From contig NZ_PJBC01000065.1 in assembly GCF_002836515.1 (NCBI RefSeq), forward strand, positions 1 through 64,000: a stretch of DNA of 64,000 nucleotides. Direction: 5' to 3'. Below, piece by piece: positions 1-9,118 of the stretch (position 1 is its first letter; the number at the start of each line of letters is the position of its first letter). This stretch comes from Pseudomonas sp. Choline-02u-1. GTDB lineage: Bacteria > Pseudomonadota > Gammaproteobacteria > Pseudomonadales > Pseudomonadaceae. The notes beneath the pieces are model-generated. The model made no database searches. It was not told the origin of the DNA and worked only from the letters and a program-made list of their open reading frames with translations. The position numbers were made by a program, and so were the translations under genes.

Positions 1-59
1 TGCGTAACTCTTTGAATCTCAAGGAGTTTTCCGTTTCGACTGCGCCGGAAGTGGGGCGA

Positions 60-87
60 ATTATAGACTTCTAGAATTCGCCGTCAA
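60..87 (-). promoter_or_regulatory. Strong sigma-70 promoter, probably rRNA operon P1, reading out of the left edge
   Basis: On the minus strand a TTGACG -35 (87-82) and a perfect TATAAT -10 (65-60) are separated by 16 nt. The sequence just upstream is A/T-rich, like an UP element, and the discriminator after the -10 is C-rich. It begins about 15 nt past the tyrS stop and reads leftwards. In P. aeruginosa an rRNA operon follows this tyrosyl-tRNA synthetase gene, so an rrn P1 is the best reading. The rRNA itself is outside the window. Confidence 0.7.
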
Positions 88-102
88 CCCCAAATTTCAA
101 CT

Positions 103-1302
103 TTATTCAGATTTCAGCGTAATACGTGCAAAAGCCTTCTTGCCGGCCTGACAAACGTGAGTCGCTCCCAGTGCATATATAAAGGAGCGATCAACCACCT
201 CACCATCAACACGCACCCCGCCAGCCGCCAACAGATCTCGCGCCGCCGCTGAGTTCTTCACCAAGCCAGCCTTATTAAGGACGGCAGCGATTGGCATATC
301 CTCAACCGAAGACAGTTCGATCTCAGGCAAGTCATCTGGAAGCTCGCCATCCTTCATGCGGTTGCCAGCGCCACGGTGAGCATTCGCCGCAGCCTCTTCA
401 CCATGAAAACGCGCAACGATCTCTTCAGCCAGTTTGATCTTGATGTCACGCGGATTCGCACCAGCCTCGACGTCAGCCCGAAATGCGTTGATTTCATCCA
501 TCGAACGGAAGCTGAGCAACTCGAAGTAACGCCACATCAGCGCATCCGGGATGGAAACCAGCTTGCTGTACATGACGCCCGGCGCTTCCTGGATGCCGAC
601 ATAGTTGCCCAGCGACTTGGACATCTTCTTCACGCCATCCAGACCTTCCAGCAATGGCATGGTCAGAATGCACTGGGCTTCCTGGCCATAACCACGCTGC
701 AACTCGCGACCCATCAGCAGGTTGAATTTCTGATCGGTACCGCCCAGCTCGACATCGGCGCGCAGCGCGACCGAGTCATAACCCTGAACCAGCGGATAGA
801 GGAACTCGTGAATAGCGATCGGCTGGTTGGTGGTATAGCGCTTGTCGAAGTCATCGCGCTCGAGCATGCGAGCGACGGTGTATTGCGAAGTCAGGCGAAT
901 GAAATCCGCTGGCCCCATCTTGTCCATCCAGGTGGAGTTGAAGGCAACTTCGGTTTTCGCCGGATCAAGGATTTTGAAAACCTGAGTCTTGTAGGTCTCA
1001 GCATTTTCCAGAACCTGCTCACGCGTCAGTGGCGGACGCGTGGCGCTCTTGCCACTCGGATCACCGATCATCCCCGTGAAGTCACCTATAAGGAAGATCA
1101 CCTGGTGCCCCAGTTCCTGGAACTGGCGCAGCTTATTAATAAGCACCGTATGACCCAGATGCAGATCCGGAGCGGTTGGATCGAAACCAGCCTTGATACG
1201 CAGCGGTTGGCCGCGCTTGAGCTTCTCGACCAGCTCGGACTCGACCAACAGTTCTTCCGCACCACGTTTAATCAGCGCTAGCTGCTCTTCAACCGACTTC
1301 AT
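103..1302 (-). CDS. tyrS: Tyrosyl-tRNA synthetase
   Basis: Attaches tyrosine to tRNA-Tyr in the cytoplasm. The 399-aa product is a class I synthetase: HLGH signature at residues 48-51, the KMSKS loop as KKMSKSLG in the middle third, and a C-terminal S4-like RNA-binding domain. Length (about 400 aa) fits the longer bacterial TyrRS form, called TyrZ in P. aeruginosa at this locus. I start at the ATG at 1302 because the protein then begins MKSVEEQ as in homologues; 19 upstream in-frame codons look non-coding. It is divergent from the M23 peptidase gene and followed by an rRNA-type promoter on the same strand. Confidence 0.95.
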   Translation of the reverse strand: MKSVEEQLALIKRGAEELLVESELVEKLKRGQPLRIKAGFDPTAPDLHLGHTVLINKLRQFQELGHQVIFLIGDFTGMIGDPSGKSATRPPLTREQVLENAETYKTQVFKILDPAKTEVAFNSTWMDKMGPADFIRLTSQYTVARMLERDDFDKRYTTNQPIAIHEFLYPLVQGYDSVALRADVELGGTDQKFNLLMGRELQRGYGQEAQCILTMPLLEGLDGVKKMSKSLGNYVGIQEAPGVMYSKLVSIPDALMWRYFELLSFRSMDEINAFRADVEAGANPRDIKIKLAEEIVARFHGEEAAANAHRGAGNRMKDGELPDDLPEIELSSVEDMPIAAVLNKAGLVKNSAAARDLLAAGGVRVDGEVVDRSFIYALGATHVCQAGKKAFARITLKSE

Positions 1303-1414
1303 AACAGACCCGCAAGGCTCAGATTCAAAGGGAACCAACCATACAAGAACGCGCACCAATTACAAGTTTTGCCCGGCGCACGGACACCAATCCACAGACC
1401 CGAGGTCTGTAGAC

Positions 1415-1443
1415 TTGCTTCAGCGATGATTTGGTTATATTTT
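1415..1443 (+). promoter_or_regulatory. Candidate promoter for the M23 peptidase-anmK pair
   Basis: TTGCTT at 1415-1420 is followed by a T/A-rich stretch giving either TATATT (1436-1441, 15-nt spacer) or TATTTT (1438-1443, 17-nt spacer). Just upstream, 1394-1410 is a 7-bp inverted repeat (ACAGACC / GGTCTGT, loop CGA) that could be an operator. The assignment rests on position and A/T content only. Confidence 0.35.
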
Positions 1444-1513
1444 ATACAGTTATTTCATCTTCATCATGTCATTCATCTTTTCCAATTCATCTATTCAAAG
1501 TCAAAAATTACCT

Positions 1514-2938
1514 ATGACCACAGAACCGTCTAAAGCGCCTCCGCTTTACCCGAAGACCCACCTGCTCGCCGCAAGTGGAATCGCCGCCCTTCTCAGCCTG
1601 GCGCTGCTGGTATTTCCCTCCAGCGATGTTGAAGCCAAAAAGACGACTCTGAGTCTTGAACTGGAAAGTCCTGCTGAACAACTGACACAAGATCAAGACG
1701 CTGCTGATGCGGCTCAAGCCACAAACGAGCCCGTAGCTTCGCCGTTCGCACAAATCGAAAACAGCGACGAAAACGCCGCGCAAACCGCTGAAACCGCGCC
1801 GGCACCTGTAGCCCCTGCTGAGAAACCAAAAGAGCCTGGGCACCGTGAGGTCGTGGTTTCCAAAGGCGATACGCTGTCTACCCTGTTTGAAAAAGTCGGC
1901 CTACCGGCAGCCTCCGTGCACGAAATACTGGCAAGCGACAAGCAAGCCAAGCAGTTCAGCCAACTCAAGCGCGGTCAGAAACTCGAATTCGAACTCAGCC
2001 CGGAAGGCCAGTTGACCAGCCTGCACAGCAAGGTCAGCGACGTTGAAACCATCACCCTGACCAAGAATGACAAGGGTTATTCGTTCAACCGAGTGACTGC
2101 CAAGCCAACCGTTCGCACTGCCTACGTCCACGGTATCATCAACAGCTCACTGTCGCAGTCCGCAGCCCGCGCCGGCCTTTCTCACAGCATGACCATGGAT
2201 ATGGCCAGCGTCTTTGGCTACGACATCGATTTCGCGCAGGACATTCGTCAGGGTGATGAATTCGATGTGATTTACGAGCAGAAAGTCATCAACGGCAAGG
2301 CTGTCGGCACCGGCCCGATCCTGTCGGCGCGTTTCACCAACCGCGGGAAGACTTACACCGCCGTTCGCTACACCAACAAACAAGGCAACAGCAGCTATTA
2401 CACTGCCGATGGCAACAGCATGCGCAAGGCTTTCATCCGTACGCCGGTTGACTTCGCCCGCATCAGCTCGAAATTTTCCATGGGCCGCAAACATCCGATT
2501 CTCAACAAGATCCGCGCCCACAAAGGCGTTGACTATGCCGCACCACGGGGCACGCCGATCAAGGCTGCTGGTGACGGCAAAGTGTTGCTGGCCGGCCGTC
2601 GTGGTGGTTACGGCAACACTGTGATCATTCAGCACGGCAACACTTACCGCACGCTCTACGGCCATATGCAGGGCTTTGCCAAAGGCGTGAAAACCGGCGG
2701 CAGCGTCAAGCAAGGTCAAGTCATTGGCTATATCGGCACCACCGGCCTGTCCACCGGCCCGCATTTGCACTATGAGTTCCAGGTCAACGGCGTTCACGTC
2801 GATCCGCTGGGCCAGAAGCTGCCAATGGCCGATCCGATCGCCAAGTCCGAACGCGCGCGCTTCCTCGCGCAGAGCCAGCCACTGATGGCGCGCATGGATC
2901 AAGAGAAGGCCACCATGCTGGCTTCGAGCAAGCGCTAA
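1514..2938 (+). CDS. M23-family peptidoglycan DD-metalloendopeptidase
   Basis: Likely cleaves peptidoglycan cross-links in the periplasm (MepM/OapA-like). The 474-aa product has an N-terminal cytoplasmic tail, one membrane anchor (about residues 18-36), an Ala/Glu/Pro-rich linker, a LysM/OapA-type region (EVVVSKGDTLSTLFEK) and a C-terminal M23 domain. The zinc ligands are visible: H and D in HKGVDYA and the HxH of TGPHLHYEF. Start chosen at 1514 (MTTEPS); an in-frame ATG at 1466 also exists and neither has a clear Shine-Dalgarno. anmK follows after 3 nt, so the two are probably co-transcribed and join wall turnover to recycling. Confidence 0.9.
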   Translation: MTTEPSKAPPLYPKTHLLAASGIAALLSLALLVFPSSDVEAKKTTLSLELESPAEQLTQDQDAADAAQATNEPVASPFAQIENSDENAAQTAETAPAPVAPAEKPKEPGHREVVVSKGDTLSTLFEKVGLPAASVHEILASDKQAKQFSQLKRGQKLEFELSPEGQLTSLHSKVSDVETITLTKNDKGYSFNRVTAKPTVRTAYVHGIINSSLSQSAARAGLSHSMTMDMASVFGYDIDFAQDIRQGDEFDVIYEQKVINGKAVGTGPILSARFTNRGKTYTAVRYTNKQGNSSYYTADGNSMRKAFIRTPVDFARISSKFSMGRKHPILNKIRAHKGVDYAAPRGTPIKAAGDGKVLLAGRRGGYGNTVIIQHGNTYRTLYGHMQGFAKGVKTGGSVKQGQVIGYIGTTGLSTGPHLHYEFQVNGVHVDPLGQKLPMADPIAKSERARFLAQSQPLMARMDQEKATMLASSKR

Positions 2939-2941
2939 GCC

Positions 2942-4033
2942 ATGACCCTGTATATCGGTGTGATGTCCGGAACCAGTCTCGACGGGCTGGACATCGCCCT
3001 GATCGAGCAGACCTCGGCGATCAAACTGATCGCCACCCACTACCTGCCAATGCCTGACTCCCTGCGCGCCGAGCTGCTTGGCTTGTGCGCCAGCGGCCCC
3101 GACGAGATCGCCCGCTCGGCGATTGCCCAGCAACACTGGGTCGAACTTGCCGCGTCGGGCATTCACACCCTCCTCGCGCAACAACAACTCAAGCCTGATG
3201 CCATCCGCGCCATCGGTAGCCACGGTCAGACCATTCGCCATGAGCCGGCGCGCGGGTTTACCGTGCAGATCGGTAATCCAGCCCTGCTGACTGAGTTGAC
3301 CGGTATTACCGTCGTCAGTGATTTCCGCAGTCGCGATATCGCAGCGGGTGGCCAAGGTGCGCCTCTGGTGCCAGCCTTTCATGAAGCGTTGTTTGAAGAG
3401 CGTAGCGGTAACCAGGCAGTCTTGAATGTCGGTGGATTCAGCAATCTCAGCCTGATTGAGCCGAACAAACCTGTAGCCGGTTTCGACTGCGGGCCGGGGA
3501 ATGTTCTGATGGACGCCTGGATTCACCGGCAACGTGGCGAAAACTATGACCGGGACGGCAAATGGGCTGCGACCGGCAAGGTTGAACCAACGCTGCTCAA
3601 GGCACTGCTCAGCGACCCGTTCTTCGTCACCAAAGGCCCGAAGAGTACGGGCCGGGAAGTCTTCAATCTGCCATGGCTGGAACAGCATCTTTCGCGCCTG
3701 CCGACCTTCACTGCCGAAGACGTTCAGGCCACGCTACTTGAGCTGACGGCGCGGACCATCGTCGAGTCGCTACAAAGTGCTCAGCCGGACACACGAGAAC
3801 TGCTGGTCTGTGGCGGTGGCGCCCATAACGCGACGCTGATGAAGCGTCTGGCGGATCTACTGCCAAACACCAAAGTCGCCAGCACCGCAACTCACGGTAT
3901 TGATCCGGATTGGGTCGAAGCCATGGCCTTCGCTTGGCTCGCTCATTGCTGCCTGGAAGGGATTGCTGCTAACCGGCCAAGCGTCACGGGTGCTCGGGGT
4001 CTGCGCGTACTCGGCGCCATCTATCCGGCATAA
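2942..4033 (+). CDS. anmK: 1,6-anhydro-N-acetylmuramic acid kinase
   Basis: Opens and phosphorylates 1,6-anhydro-MurNAc to MurNAc-6-phosphate during cytoplasmic peptidoglycan recycling. The 363-aa protein starts with the phosphate-binding motif IGVMSGTSLDGLD and has the family blocks IGSHGQTIRH, FDCGPGN and VCGGGAHN. It lies 3 nt after the murein hydrolase gene and ends before a strong bidirectional terminator. The alternative recycling genes murU and amgK lie about 30 kb away in this window. Confidence 0.97.
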   Translation: MTLYIGVMSGTSLDGLDIALIEQTSAIKLIATHYLPMPDSLRAELLGLCASGPDEIARSAIAQQHWVELAASGIHTLLAQQQLKPDAIRAIGSHGQTIRHEPARGFTVQIGNPALLTELTGITVVSDFRSRDIAAGGQGAPLVPAFHEALFEERSGNQAVLNVGGFSNLSLIEPNKPVAGFDCGPGNVLMDAWIHRQRGENYDRDGKWAATGKVEPTLLKALLSDPFFVTKGPKSTGREVFNLPWLEQHLSRLPTFTAEDVQATLLELTARTIVESLQSAQPDTRELLVCGGGAHNATLMKRLADLLPNTKVASTATHGIDPDWVEAMAFAWLAHCCLEGIAANRPSVTGARGLRVLGAIYPA

Positions 4034-4045
4034 GCTTCAAACACA

Positions 4046-4083
4046 AAAACGCCGCAGAACCGAAAGGCTTTGCGGCGTTTTTG
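4046..4083. terminator. Bidirectional intrinsic terminator between anmK and erpA
   Basis: AACGCCGCA and TGCGGCGTT form a perfect stem flanked by A-rich sequence on the left and a T tract on the right, so it can stop both the rightward anmK transcript and the leftward erpA transcript. Confidence 0.9.
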
Positions 4084-4102
4084 CGTGTGCGGTGAAGCGC
4101 GA

Positions 4103-4453
4103 TCAGATCGAGAACGACGATCCGCAACCACAAGTAGTAGTGGCATTCGGGTTCTTGATCACGAAGCGCGAACCTTCCAGCCCTTCCTGATAATCAACCT
4201 CAGCACCGGCCAGGTATTGGAAACTCATCGGATCGACCACCAGGCTCACGCCCTCGCGCTCGACGATGGTGTCGTCATCGGCCACGTCTTCATCGAAGGT
4301 GAAACCGTATTGAAACCCTGAACAACCGCCGCCCGTAACGAATACGCGCAGCTTCAAGCGATCATTCCCCTCTTCATCGACCAGGCTCTTCACCTTGTGC
4401 GCGGCACCGTGGGTGAATTGCAAAGCCGTGGGGGTGAAGGATTCGACGCTCAT
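4103..4453 (-). CDS. erpA: Iron-sulfur cluster insertion protein ErpA
   Basis: A-type carrier that delivers Fe-S clusters to apo-proteins. At 116 aa it is full length. The three conserved cluster cysteines are present, one in GGGCSGFQ and two in the C-terminal TTCGCGSSF. The ATG at 4453 is preceded by a good ribosome-binding site (GGGAGATAG). It is a single-gene unit, with a terminator at its 3' end and a repeat-bearing gap separating it from argC. Confidence 0.95.
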
Positions 4454-4541
4454 GCTGACTATCTCCCGGCGTTACGCCGCCATAATGCGTGATGACGCGC
4501 ATTATCCGCTTGTCCTAGAAAATTGGTCAACTATTAGAGAG

Positions 4542-4582
4542 CAGCGGCAAGCTTCAAGCCGTGAGCTTCAAGCTTGCCGCTG
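4542..4582. repeat. AAGCTT-type inverted repeat (family C)
   Basis: A perfect 13-bp inverted repeat, CAGCGGCAAGCTT (4542-4554) and its complement (4570-4582), around a 15-nt loop that contains a further AGCTTCAAGCTT-like motif. Related sequence occurs at 27657-27675 and 44606-44669. It sits just past the argC stop. There is no U tract, so it is more likely a repeated palindrome than a terminator. Confidence 0.75.
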
Positions 4583-4598
4583 ATAGCCTGCGGCAGCG

Positions 4599-5633
4599 TC
4601 AGGGCAGCATGCCGGCGTGGGACAAACCGAAGCGTTCGTCCAGGCCAAACAGGATGTTCATGTTCTGCACCGCCTGCCCCGACGCGCCTTTGACAAGGTT
4701 GTCGATGACCGACAGTACCACGACCAGATCACCATCCTGAGGGCGGTGCACCGCGATGCGGCAGACGTTGGCGCCACGCACGCTACGGGTTTCGGGATGG
4801 CTGCCGGCCGGCATTACGTCGACGAACGGTTCGTTGGCATAGCGCTTTTCGAACAGTGCCTGCAGATCAACCGAGCGATCCGCTACTGTCGCGTAGAGCG
4901 TGGAGTGAATACCGCGAATCATCGGCGTCAAATGCGGGACGAAGGTCAGGCCGACATCCTTGCCCGCCGCCCGACGCAGGCCCTGGCGAATTTCCGGCAG
5001 GTGACGATGACCTTTTACCGCATAGGCCTTCATGCTTTCCGACGTCTCGGAGTACAAAGAACCTACAGCCGCACCACGCCCGGCACCACTGACACCGGAT
5101 TTGCAGTCGGCGATCAAACGCGATGCGTCGGCCAGACCTGCTTCCAGCAACGGCAGGAAACCCAATTGCGTTGCGGTCGGATAGCAACCCGGCACCGCGA
5201 TCAGGCGCGCTTTCTTGATCTGCTCGCGATTGACTTCCGGCAGACCATAGACCGCTTCGTCCAGCAATTCCGGTGCGCCGTGTGGCTGGCCGTACCACTT
5301 GGCCCATTCGTCAGCGTCCTGCAGACGGAAGTCGGCGGACAAATCGATGACCTTGGTGCCCGCCGCCAGCAGCTCGCCTGCCAAGGCGTGAGCCACACCG
5401 TGTGGCGTGGCGAAGAACACCACATCGCAGGCGCCAAGGGTTTTCACGTCTGGCACGCTGAACGCCAGCCCGTCATAGTGGCCGCGCAGGTTCGGGTACA
5501 TGTCAGCCACGGCCAGACCGGCCTCGGATCGGGAAGTGATGACGACCACTTCTGCCTGCGGATGCTGTGCCAACAGACGCAGCAGTTCGACACCGGTGTA
5601 ACCCGTGCCGCCGACGATACCGACCTTGACCAT
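4599..5633 (-). CDS. argC: N-acetyl-gamma-glutamyl-phosphate reductase
   Basis: Reduces N-acetylglutamyl phosphate to the semialdehyde with NADPH, the third step of arginine synthesis. The 344-aa protein opens with the nucleotide-binding motif VGIVGGTGYTGVELLRLL and has the active-site cysteine in VPGCYPTATQLG. I start at 5633 (MVKVGIV), which gives the standard N-terminus; 24 further in-frame codons upstream do not resemble the family. Divergent from hemJ. Confidence 0.96.
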   Translation of the reverse strand: MVKVGIVGGTGYTGVELLRLLAQHPQAEVVVITSRSEAGLAVADMYPNLRGHYDGLAFSVPDVKTLGACDVVFFATPHGVAHALAGELLAAGTKVIDLSADFRLQDADEWAKWYGQPHGAPELLDEAVYGLPEVNREQIKKARLIAVPGCYPTATQLGFLPLLEAGLADASRLIADCKSGVSGAGRGAAVGSLYSETSESMKAYAVKGHRHLPEIRQGLRRAAGKDVGLTFVPHLTPMIRGIHSTLYATVADRSVDLQALFEKRYANEPFVDVMPAGSHPETRSVRGANVCRIAVHRPQDGDLVVVLSVIDNLVKGASGQAVQNMNILFGLDERFGLSHAGMLP

Positions 5634-5767
5634 AAACCTGCCCTCAACGAACCCACTGGAAAGCCGTCGATAATAGGGGCCGCGCGCGCCTGCGACAACC
5701 GCCAAGGTGACGCGCGGACGCTCAAGCCTCTACTATCTGGCTACCGTGAATGAGGGAATAACCAAAA

Positions 5768-6196
5768 ATGCTCTATCTATGGCTCAAAGCGTTTCACATC
5801 GTCAGCATCGTTTGCTGGTTTGCCGGGCTGTTCTACTTGCCGCGCCTGTTCGTTTACCACGCACAAAGCACAGACACGATCAGCCAAGAACGCTTCAGCG
5901 TCATGGAGCGCAAGCTGTATCGCGGCATCATGGGCCCGGCGATGATCGCCACGCTGATCTTCGGTGGTTGGCTGATCTACCTTAATCCCAGCCTCTTCAG
6001 CCAGGGTGGCTGGATCCACGCCAAACTGACCCTCGTCGTGCTGCTGATCGGTTACCACCATATGTGCGGCGCGCAGGTAAAGCGTTTTGCGCGTGGCGAA
6101 AATACCCGCAGCCATGTCTTTTATCGCTGGTTCAATGAGGTGCCGGTTCTGATATTGCTGGCTATCGTAATTCTGGTCGTGGTCAAGCCGTTCTAA
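5768..6196 (+). CDS. hemJ: Protoporphyrinogen IX oxidase HemJ
   Basis: Membrane enzyme of late haem synthesis oxidising protoporphyrinogen IX to protoporphyrin IX. The 142-aa product is almost entirely hydrophobic helices, with the family motifs LKAFHIVSIVCWFAGLFYLP near the N-terminus and YRWFNEVPVLILL near the C-terminus. The first carries the conserved histidine and tryptophan. Divergent from argC. The spacing to the following nitronate monooxygenase gene (33 nt) allows co-transcription. Confidence 0.9.
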   Translation: MLYLWLKAFHIVSIVCWFAGLFYLPRLFVYHAQSTDTISQERFSVMERKLYRGIMGPAMIATLIFGGWLIYLNPSLFSQGGWIHAKLTLVVLLIGYHHMCGAQVKRFARGENTRSHVFYRWFNEVPVLILLAIVILVVVKPF

Positions 6197-6229
6197 CTTC
6201 AACCAATACAGATCCTTGGGGTGTTCACA

Positions 6230-7198
6230 ATGTCGCTGCCCGTTCTGCTCGAACAACGTCTGCGTCTGCCCGTGGTAGCGGCGCCGATGTTCCTGATCTC
6301 CAATCCGGAACTGGTGCTCGCCTGTTGCCGCAATGGCGTGGTCGGCAGCTTTCCGGCGCTGAACCAACGCGAAAGCGGTGGGTTCAAGGCCTGGCTGGAA
6401 CAGATCGAAGCGGGCCTGGCGACGCTGGATAATCCGGCCCCTTATGCGGTGAACCTGATTGTTCACCACAGTAACCCGCGCCTGCAGGCGGATCTGGACA
6501 TCTGCGTCGAGCACAAGGTGCCGATCGTAATTACCAGCCTCGGTGCGGTGAAGGAACTGGTCGACGCGGTGCACAGCTACGGCGGTCTGGTGTTTCACGA
6601 CGTGACCACGCGGCGCCATGCCGAGAAAGCCGCTGAAGCCGGTGTCGACGGGCTGATTGCCGTCGCGGCCGGTGCCGGCGGGCATGCTGGCACCTGGAGC
6701 CCGTTTGCGCTGGTTGCCGAAATCCGTGAGTTTTTCGACAAGACGCTGTTGCTTGCGGGATGTTTGAACCATGGCCATGAGATTCTCGCCGCGCAGCTGC
6801 TCGGCGCGGATTTGGCCTACTTCGGTACGCGATTTATCGGCACCACCGAAAGTCACGCGCCTGACGCTTATAAAGAGATGCTGCTGACAGCCAAGGCTGC
6901 CGACATCATTCATACTCCAGCGGTGTCGGGAGTGCCGGCCAGTTTCATGCGCCAGAGCTTGGAGGCGGCCGGTTTCGACATGGCGGCACTGCAAGGCAAA
7001 GGCGAGGTCAATTTCGGCGACAAGCTCAAGCCGATCAACGATGAAGCCAAAGCCTGGAAGACCGTGTGGTCGGCGGGTCAGGGTGTTGGCCAGATTGGTG
7101 ATCTGCCAAGCGTGGATCAGTTGATCGCGCGGCTCGACGCTGAATATCGTCAAGCCCAAACGCGCGCTGCACAGCTGCCACAACGCTGGCCGCGCTGA
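6230..7198 (+). CDS. Nitronate monooxygenase (2-nitropropane dioxygenase family)
   Basis: FMN-dependent TIM-barrel enzyme that oxidises alkyl nitronates such as propionate 3-nitronate. The 322-aa protein shows RLPVVAAPMFLISNPELVLA at the N-terminus, the glycine-rich VAAGAGGHAGTWSPFAL segment and AYFGTRFIGTTES near the phosphate-binding end, all typical of this family. ATG at 6230 is preferred over GTG at 6221 because the GGGG at 6218-6221 then has proper Shine-Dalgarno spacing. The physiological substrate cannot be read from the context. Confidence 0.88.
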   Translation: MSLPVLLEQRLRLPVVAAPMFLISNPELVLACCRNGVVGSFPALNQRESGGFKAWLEQIEAGLATLDNPAPYAVNLIVHHSNPRLQADLDICVEHKVPIVITSLGAVKELVDAVHSYGGLVFHDVTTRRHAEKAAEAGVDGLIAVAAGAGGHAGTWSPFALVAEIREFFDKTLLLAGCLNHGHEILAAQLLGADLAYFGTRFIGTTESHAPDAYKEMLLTAKAADIIHTPAVSGVPASFMRQSLEAAGFDMAALQGKGEVNFGDKLKPINDEAKAWKTVWSAGQGVGQIGDLPSVDQLIARLDAEYRQAQTRAAQLPQRWPR

Positions 7199-7264
7199 AA
7201 AACATATCTGGCCAGTCCTGATCAGACTGGCTGCCAAATGAATCGCGACAAGGATGCCTCGGCC

Positions 7265-8212
7265 ATGAGCGACACCCGTTACAAGATCGTCTTCGACGGC
7301 GCGCTGCAGCCCGGCGTCGACCTCACCACCGCCAAACTGAATCTGGCGGATCTGTTCAAAAGCGACGTGGCCGCCATCGAGCGCCTGTTCAGTGGCCGCA
7401 CCGTCGCCCTCAAACGTGATCTGTCCCACAGCGATGCCCAGACGTATCTGCAGGCATTGAACAAAACCGGGATCGATGCGCGGATCGAAGCGGAAACCGC
7501 CATCGAGCTGAATCTGGCGGATGTCCACGATAACCCTGCAGCGGTCGCGGAACCCGACTCGCCTTACGCACCGCCGCGCGCCAATGTCGGTGAAGCTCTG
7601 CCGCCATTCGCCACGCTCAAGCCATTCAGCGTCGAAGGCCGGATCGGTCGCCTGCGCTTTCTCGCCTGGACCATGGTCTTGAGCCTGGTGACCCTGCCCA
7701 TCGTCGGCGTGTTTGCTTTGATTGCGTTGGGGCTGGTCAGCGGCGACTCGACTACCGGCCTGATCCTCGGCGGCATTCTGGCGGTCTTCCTGTTCCTCGG
7801 CTTCATGATCGTCAGCATTCTGTTCAGCGTTCAGCGCCTGCACGATATCGGCTGGTCGGGCTGGCTGTGGTTGCTCAATCTGGTGCCTTTCGTGGGCAGC
7901 TTCTTCCCCCTGGTGATCATGGTCGCTCCCGGCAACGCCGGCGCCAACCGCTATGGGCCGCCACCACCGCCCAACAGTAAGGCGGTCAAGGTGTTGTGCT
8001 CTTTATGGATCGTGTTCATCGCGCTGATTTTTGCCGGCGGTTTACTCGGCGGCTTCTCGGCTGTGCAGGAAGAATATGAAGGCAATCTGGAGAGCAGCTA
8101 TGACAGCGGCTCGGTGACGACCGACGACGTTGAGGTCGTCGAACCGCCAGCGATTTCCGCCGACGAGGCAGCCGAACCCGCGCAGGCCCCTGTAGACTCT
8201 GCGCAAGAATGA
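7265..8212 (+). CDS. DUF805 family membrane protein with extra N-terminal domain
   Basis: A 315-aa protein of unknown function. Residues about 1-80 form a soluble domain rich in charged residues, followed by a short Pro/Ala linker. A DUF805 region with about four membrane helices follows; it contains the family motif QRLHDIGWSGWLWLLNLVP. An acidic, low-complexity C-terminal tail (repeated Glu/Asp/Ala/Pro) ends the protein. Start at 7265 (MSDTRYK) has AAGGA ten nt upstream. Lies between a nitronate monooxygenase and an SDR gene on the same strand; no specific role can be inferred. Confidence 0.85.
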   Translation: MSDTRYKIVFDGALQPGVDLTTAKLNLADLFKSDVAAIERLFSGRTVALKRDLSHSDAQTYLQALNKTGIDARIEAETAIELNLADVHDNPAAVAEPDSPYAPPRANVGEALPPFATLKPFSVEGRIGRLRFLAWTMVLSLVTLPIVGVFALIALGLVSGDSTTGLILGGILAVFLFLGFMIVSILFSVQRLHDIGWSGWLWLLNLVPFVGSFFPLVIMVAPGNAGANRYGPPPPPNSKAVKVLCSLWIVFIALIFAGGLLGGFSAVQEEYEGNLESSYDSGSVTTDDVEVVEPPAISADEAAEPAQAPVDSAQE

Positions 8213-8273
8213 ACAGCGCTCCCCGTCGTGACAACCGCGTCGCCGGCGCGGAGCTGTTGCGATGGAGAATTGC

Positions 8274-9062
8274 ATGACCCGTTACGCTCTGATCACTGGC
8301 GCTTCCAGCGGCATCGGCCTGGCCATGGCCGAAGCGCTGGCCCGGCGCGGCCGCAGCCTGATTCTGGTGGCACGACAGCGTGATCAGCTGGAGAGTATCG
8401 CCATCGAGCTGACCCAGCGTTTCGATGTCGAAGTATTGTTTCGTGCCTGCGACCTCGGCGAACCGTTGCGCCTGTCAGGCTTTTTGCTGGAGCTGGAAGA
8501 AGGCGACCGGCAGATCGATCTGCTGGTCAATTGCGCCGGCATCGGCACGTGCGGGCCGTTCCTTGCACAGGACTGGATGACAGAGCAGGATCTCATCGAG
8601 GTCAACATTCTCGCCCTCACCCGCCTCTGCCACGCGGTGGGCAACAGCATGGCGCTGCTGGGTGGCGGGCAGATTCTGAACGTCGCGTCGGTCGCCGCCT
8701 ACAGTCCCGGCCCGTGGATGAGCACCTACTACGCCAGTAAAGCGTATGTGCTGCATTTTTCCGAAGCCTTGCGCGTGGAGCTCAAACAAAGCGGCGTGAA
8801 AGTTTCGGTCCTGTGCCCCGGCCCGACGCGTACACCGTTCTTCCGTACCGCACAGATGAGCAGCGAAAAGATCGAAAGCAGCAACTCGCTGATGAGCCCG
8901 GAAGAAGTGGCGCTGCATGCCGTGCGTGCGCTGGATAAAAACCGCGCGATCATCATTCCGGGACGACGCAACCGCTGGCTGGCGTTCCTGTCGCGACTGG
9001 GTTCGCGCTGGCTTAACCGGACGATTGTCGGCATGGTCAACAAAGCTTACTGCCCCCGCTAG
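8274..9062 (+). CDS. Short-chain dehydrogenase/reductase
   Basis: NAD(P)-dependent classical SDR, 262 aa. The cofactor motif TGASSGIG is at residues 8-15, an NCAGIG motif lies mid-domain, and the catalytic YYASK (Tyr-x-x-x-Lys) follows the Ser of NVASVAAYS. The long C-terminal part resembles DltE/YqjQ-type SDRs that act on lipid or quinone-like substrates, but the substrate is unknown. ATG at 8274 has GGAGA five nt upstream. Confidence 0.85.
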   Translation: MTRYALITGASSGIGLAMAEALARRGRSLILVARQRDQLESIAIELTQRFDVEVLFRACDLGEPLRLSGFLLELEEGDRQIDLLVNCAGIGTCGPFLAQDWMTEQDLIEVNILALTRLCHAVGNSMALLGGGQILNVASVAAYSPGPWMSTYYASKAYVLHFSEALRVELKQSGVKVSVLCPGPTRTPFFRTAQMSSEKIESSNSLMSPEEVALHAVRALDKNRAIIIPGRRNRWLAFLSRLGSRWLNRTIVGMVNKAYCPR

Positions 9063-9118
9063 GAAAGCGACTTCCAAGCGGTACACTTGATTCAGCCCAA
9101 CTCAACGGAGAAACAGCA

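Noticed and set aside
1193..1429. Small plus-strand frame across the tyrS start
   Set aside because: Overlaps tyrS antisense with Ser/Thr-rich random composition and no start signal.
5777..7843. Long minus-strand frame opposite hemJ, nitronate monooxygenase and the DUF805 gene
   Set aside because: It crosses three genes with clear family motifs and good start sites on the other strand, so it is an artefact of codon bias.
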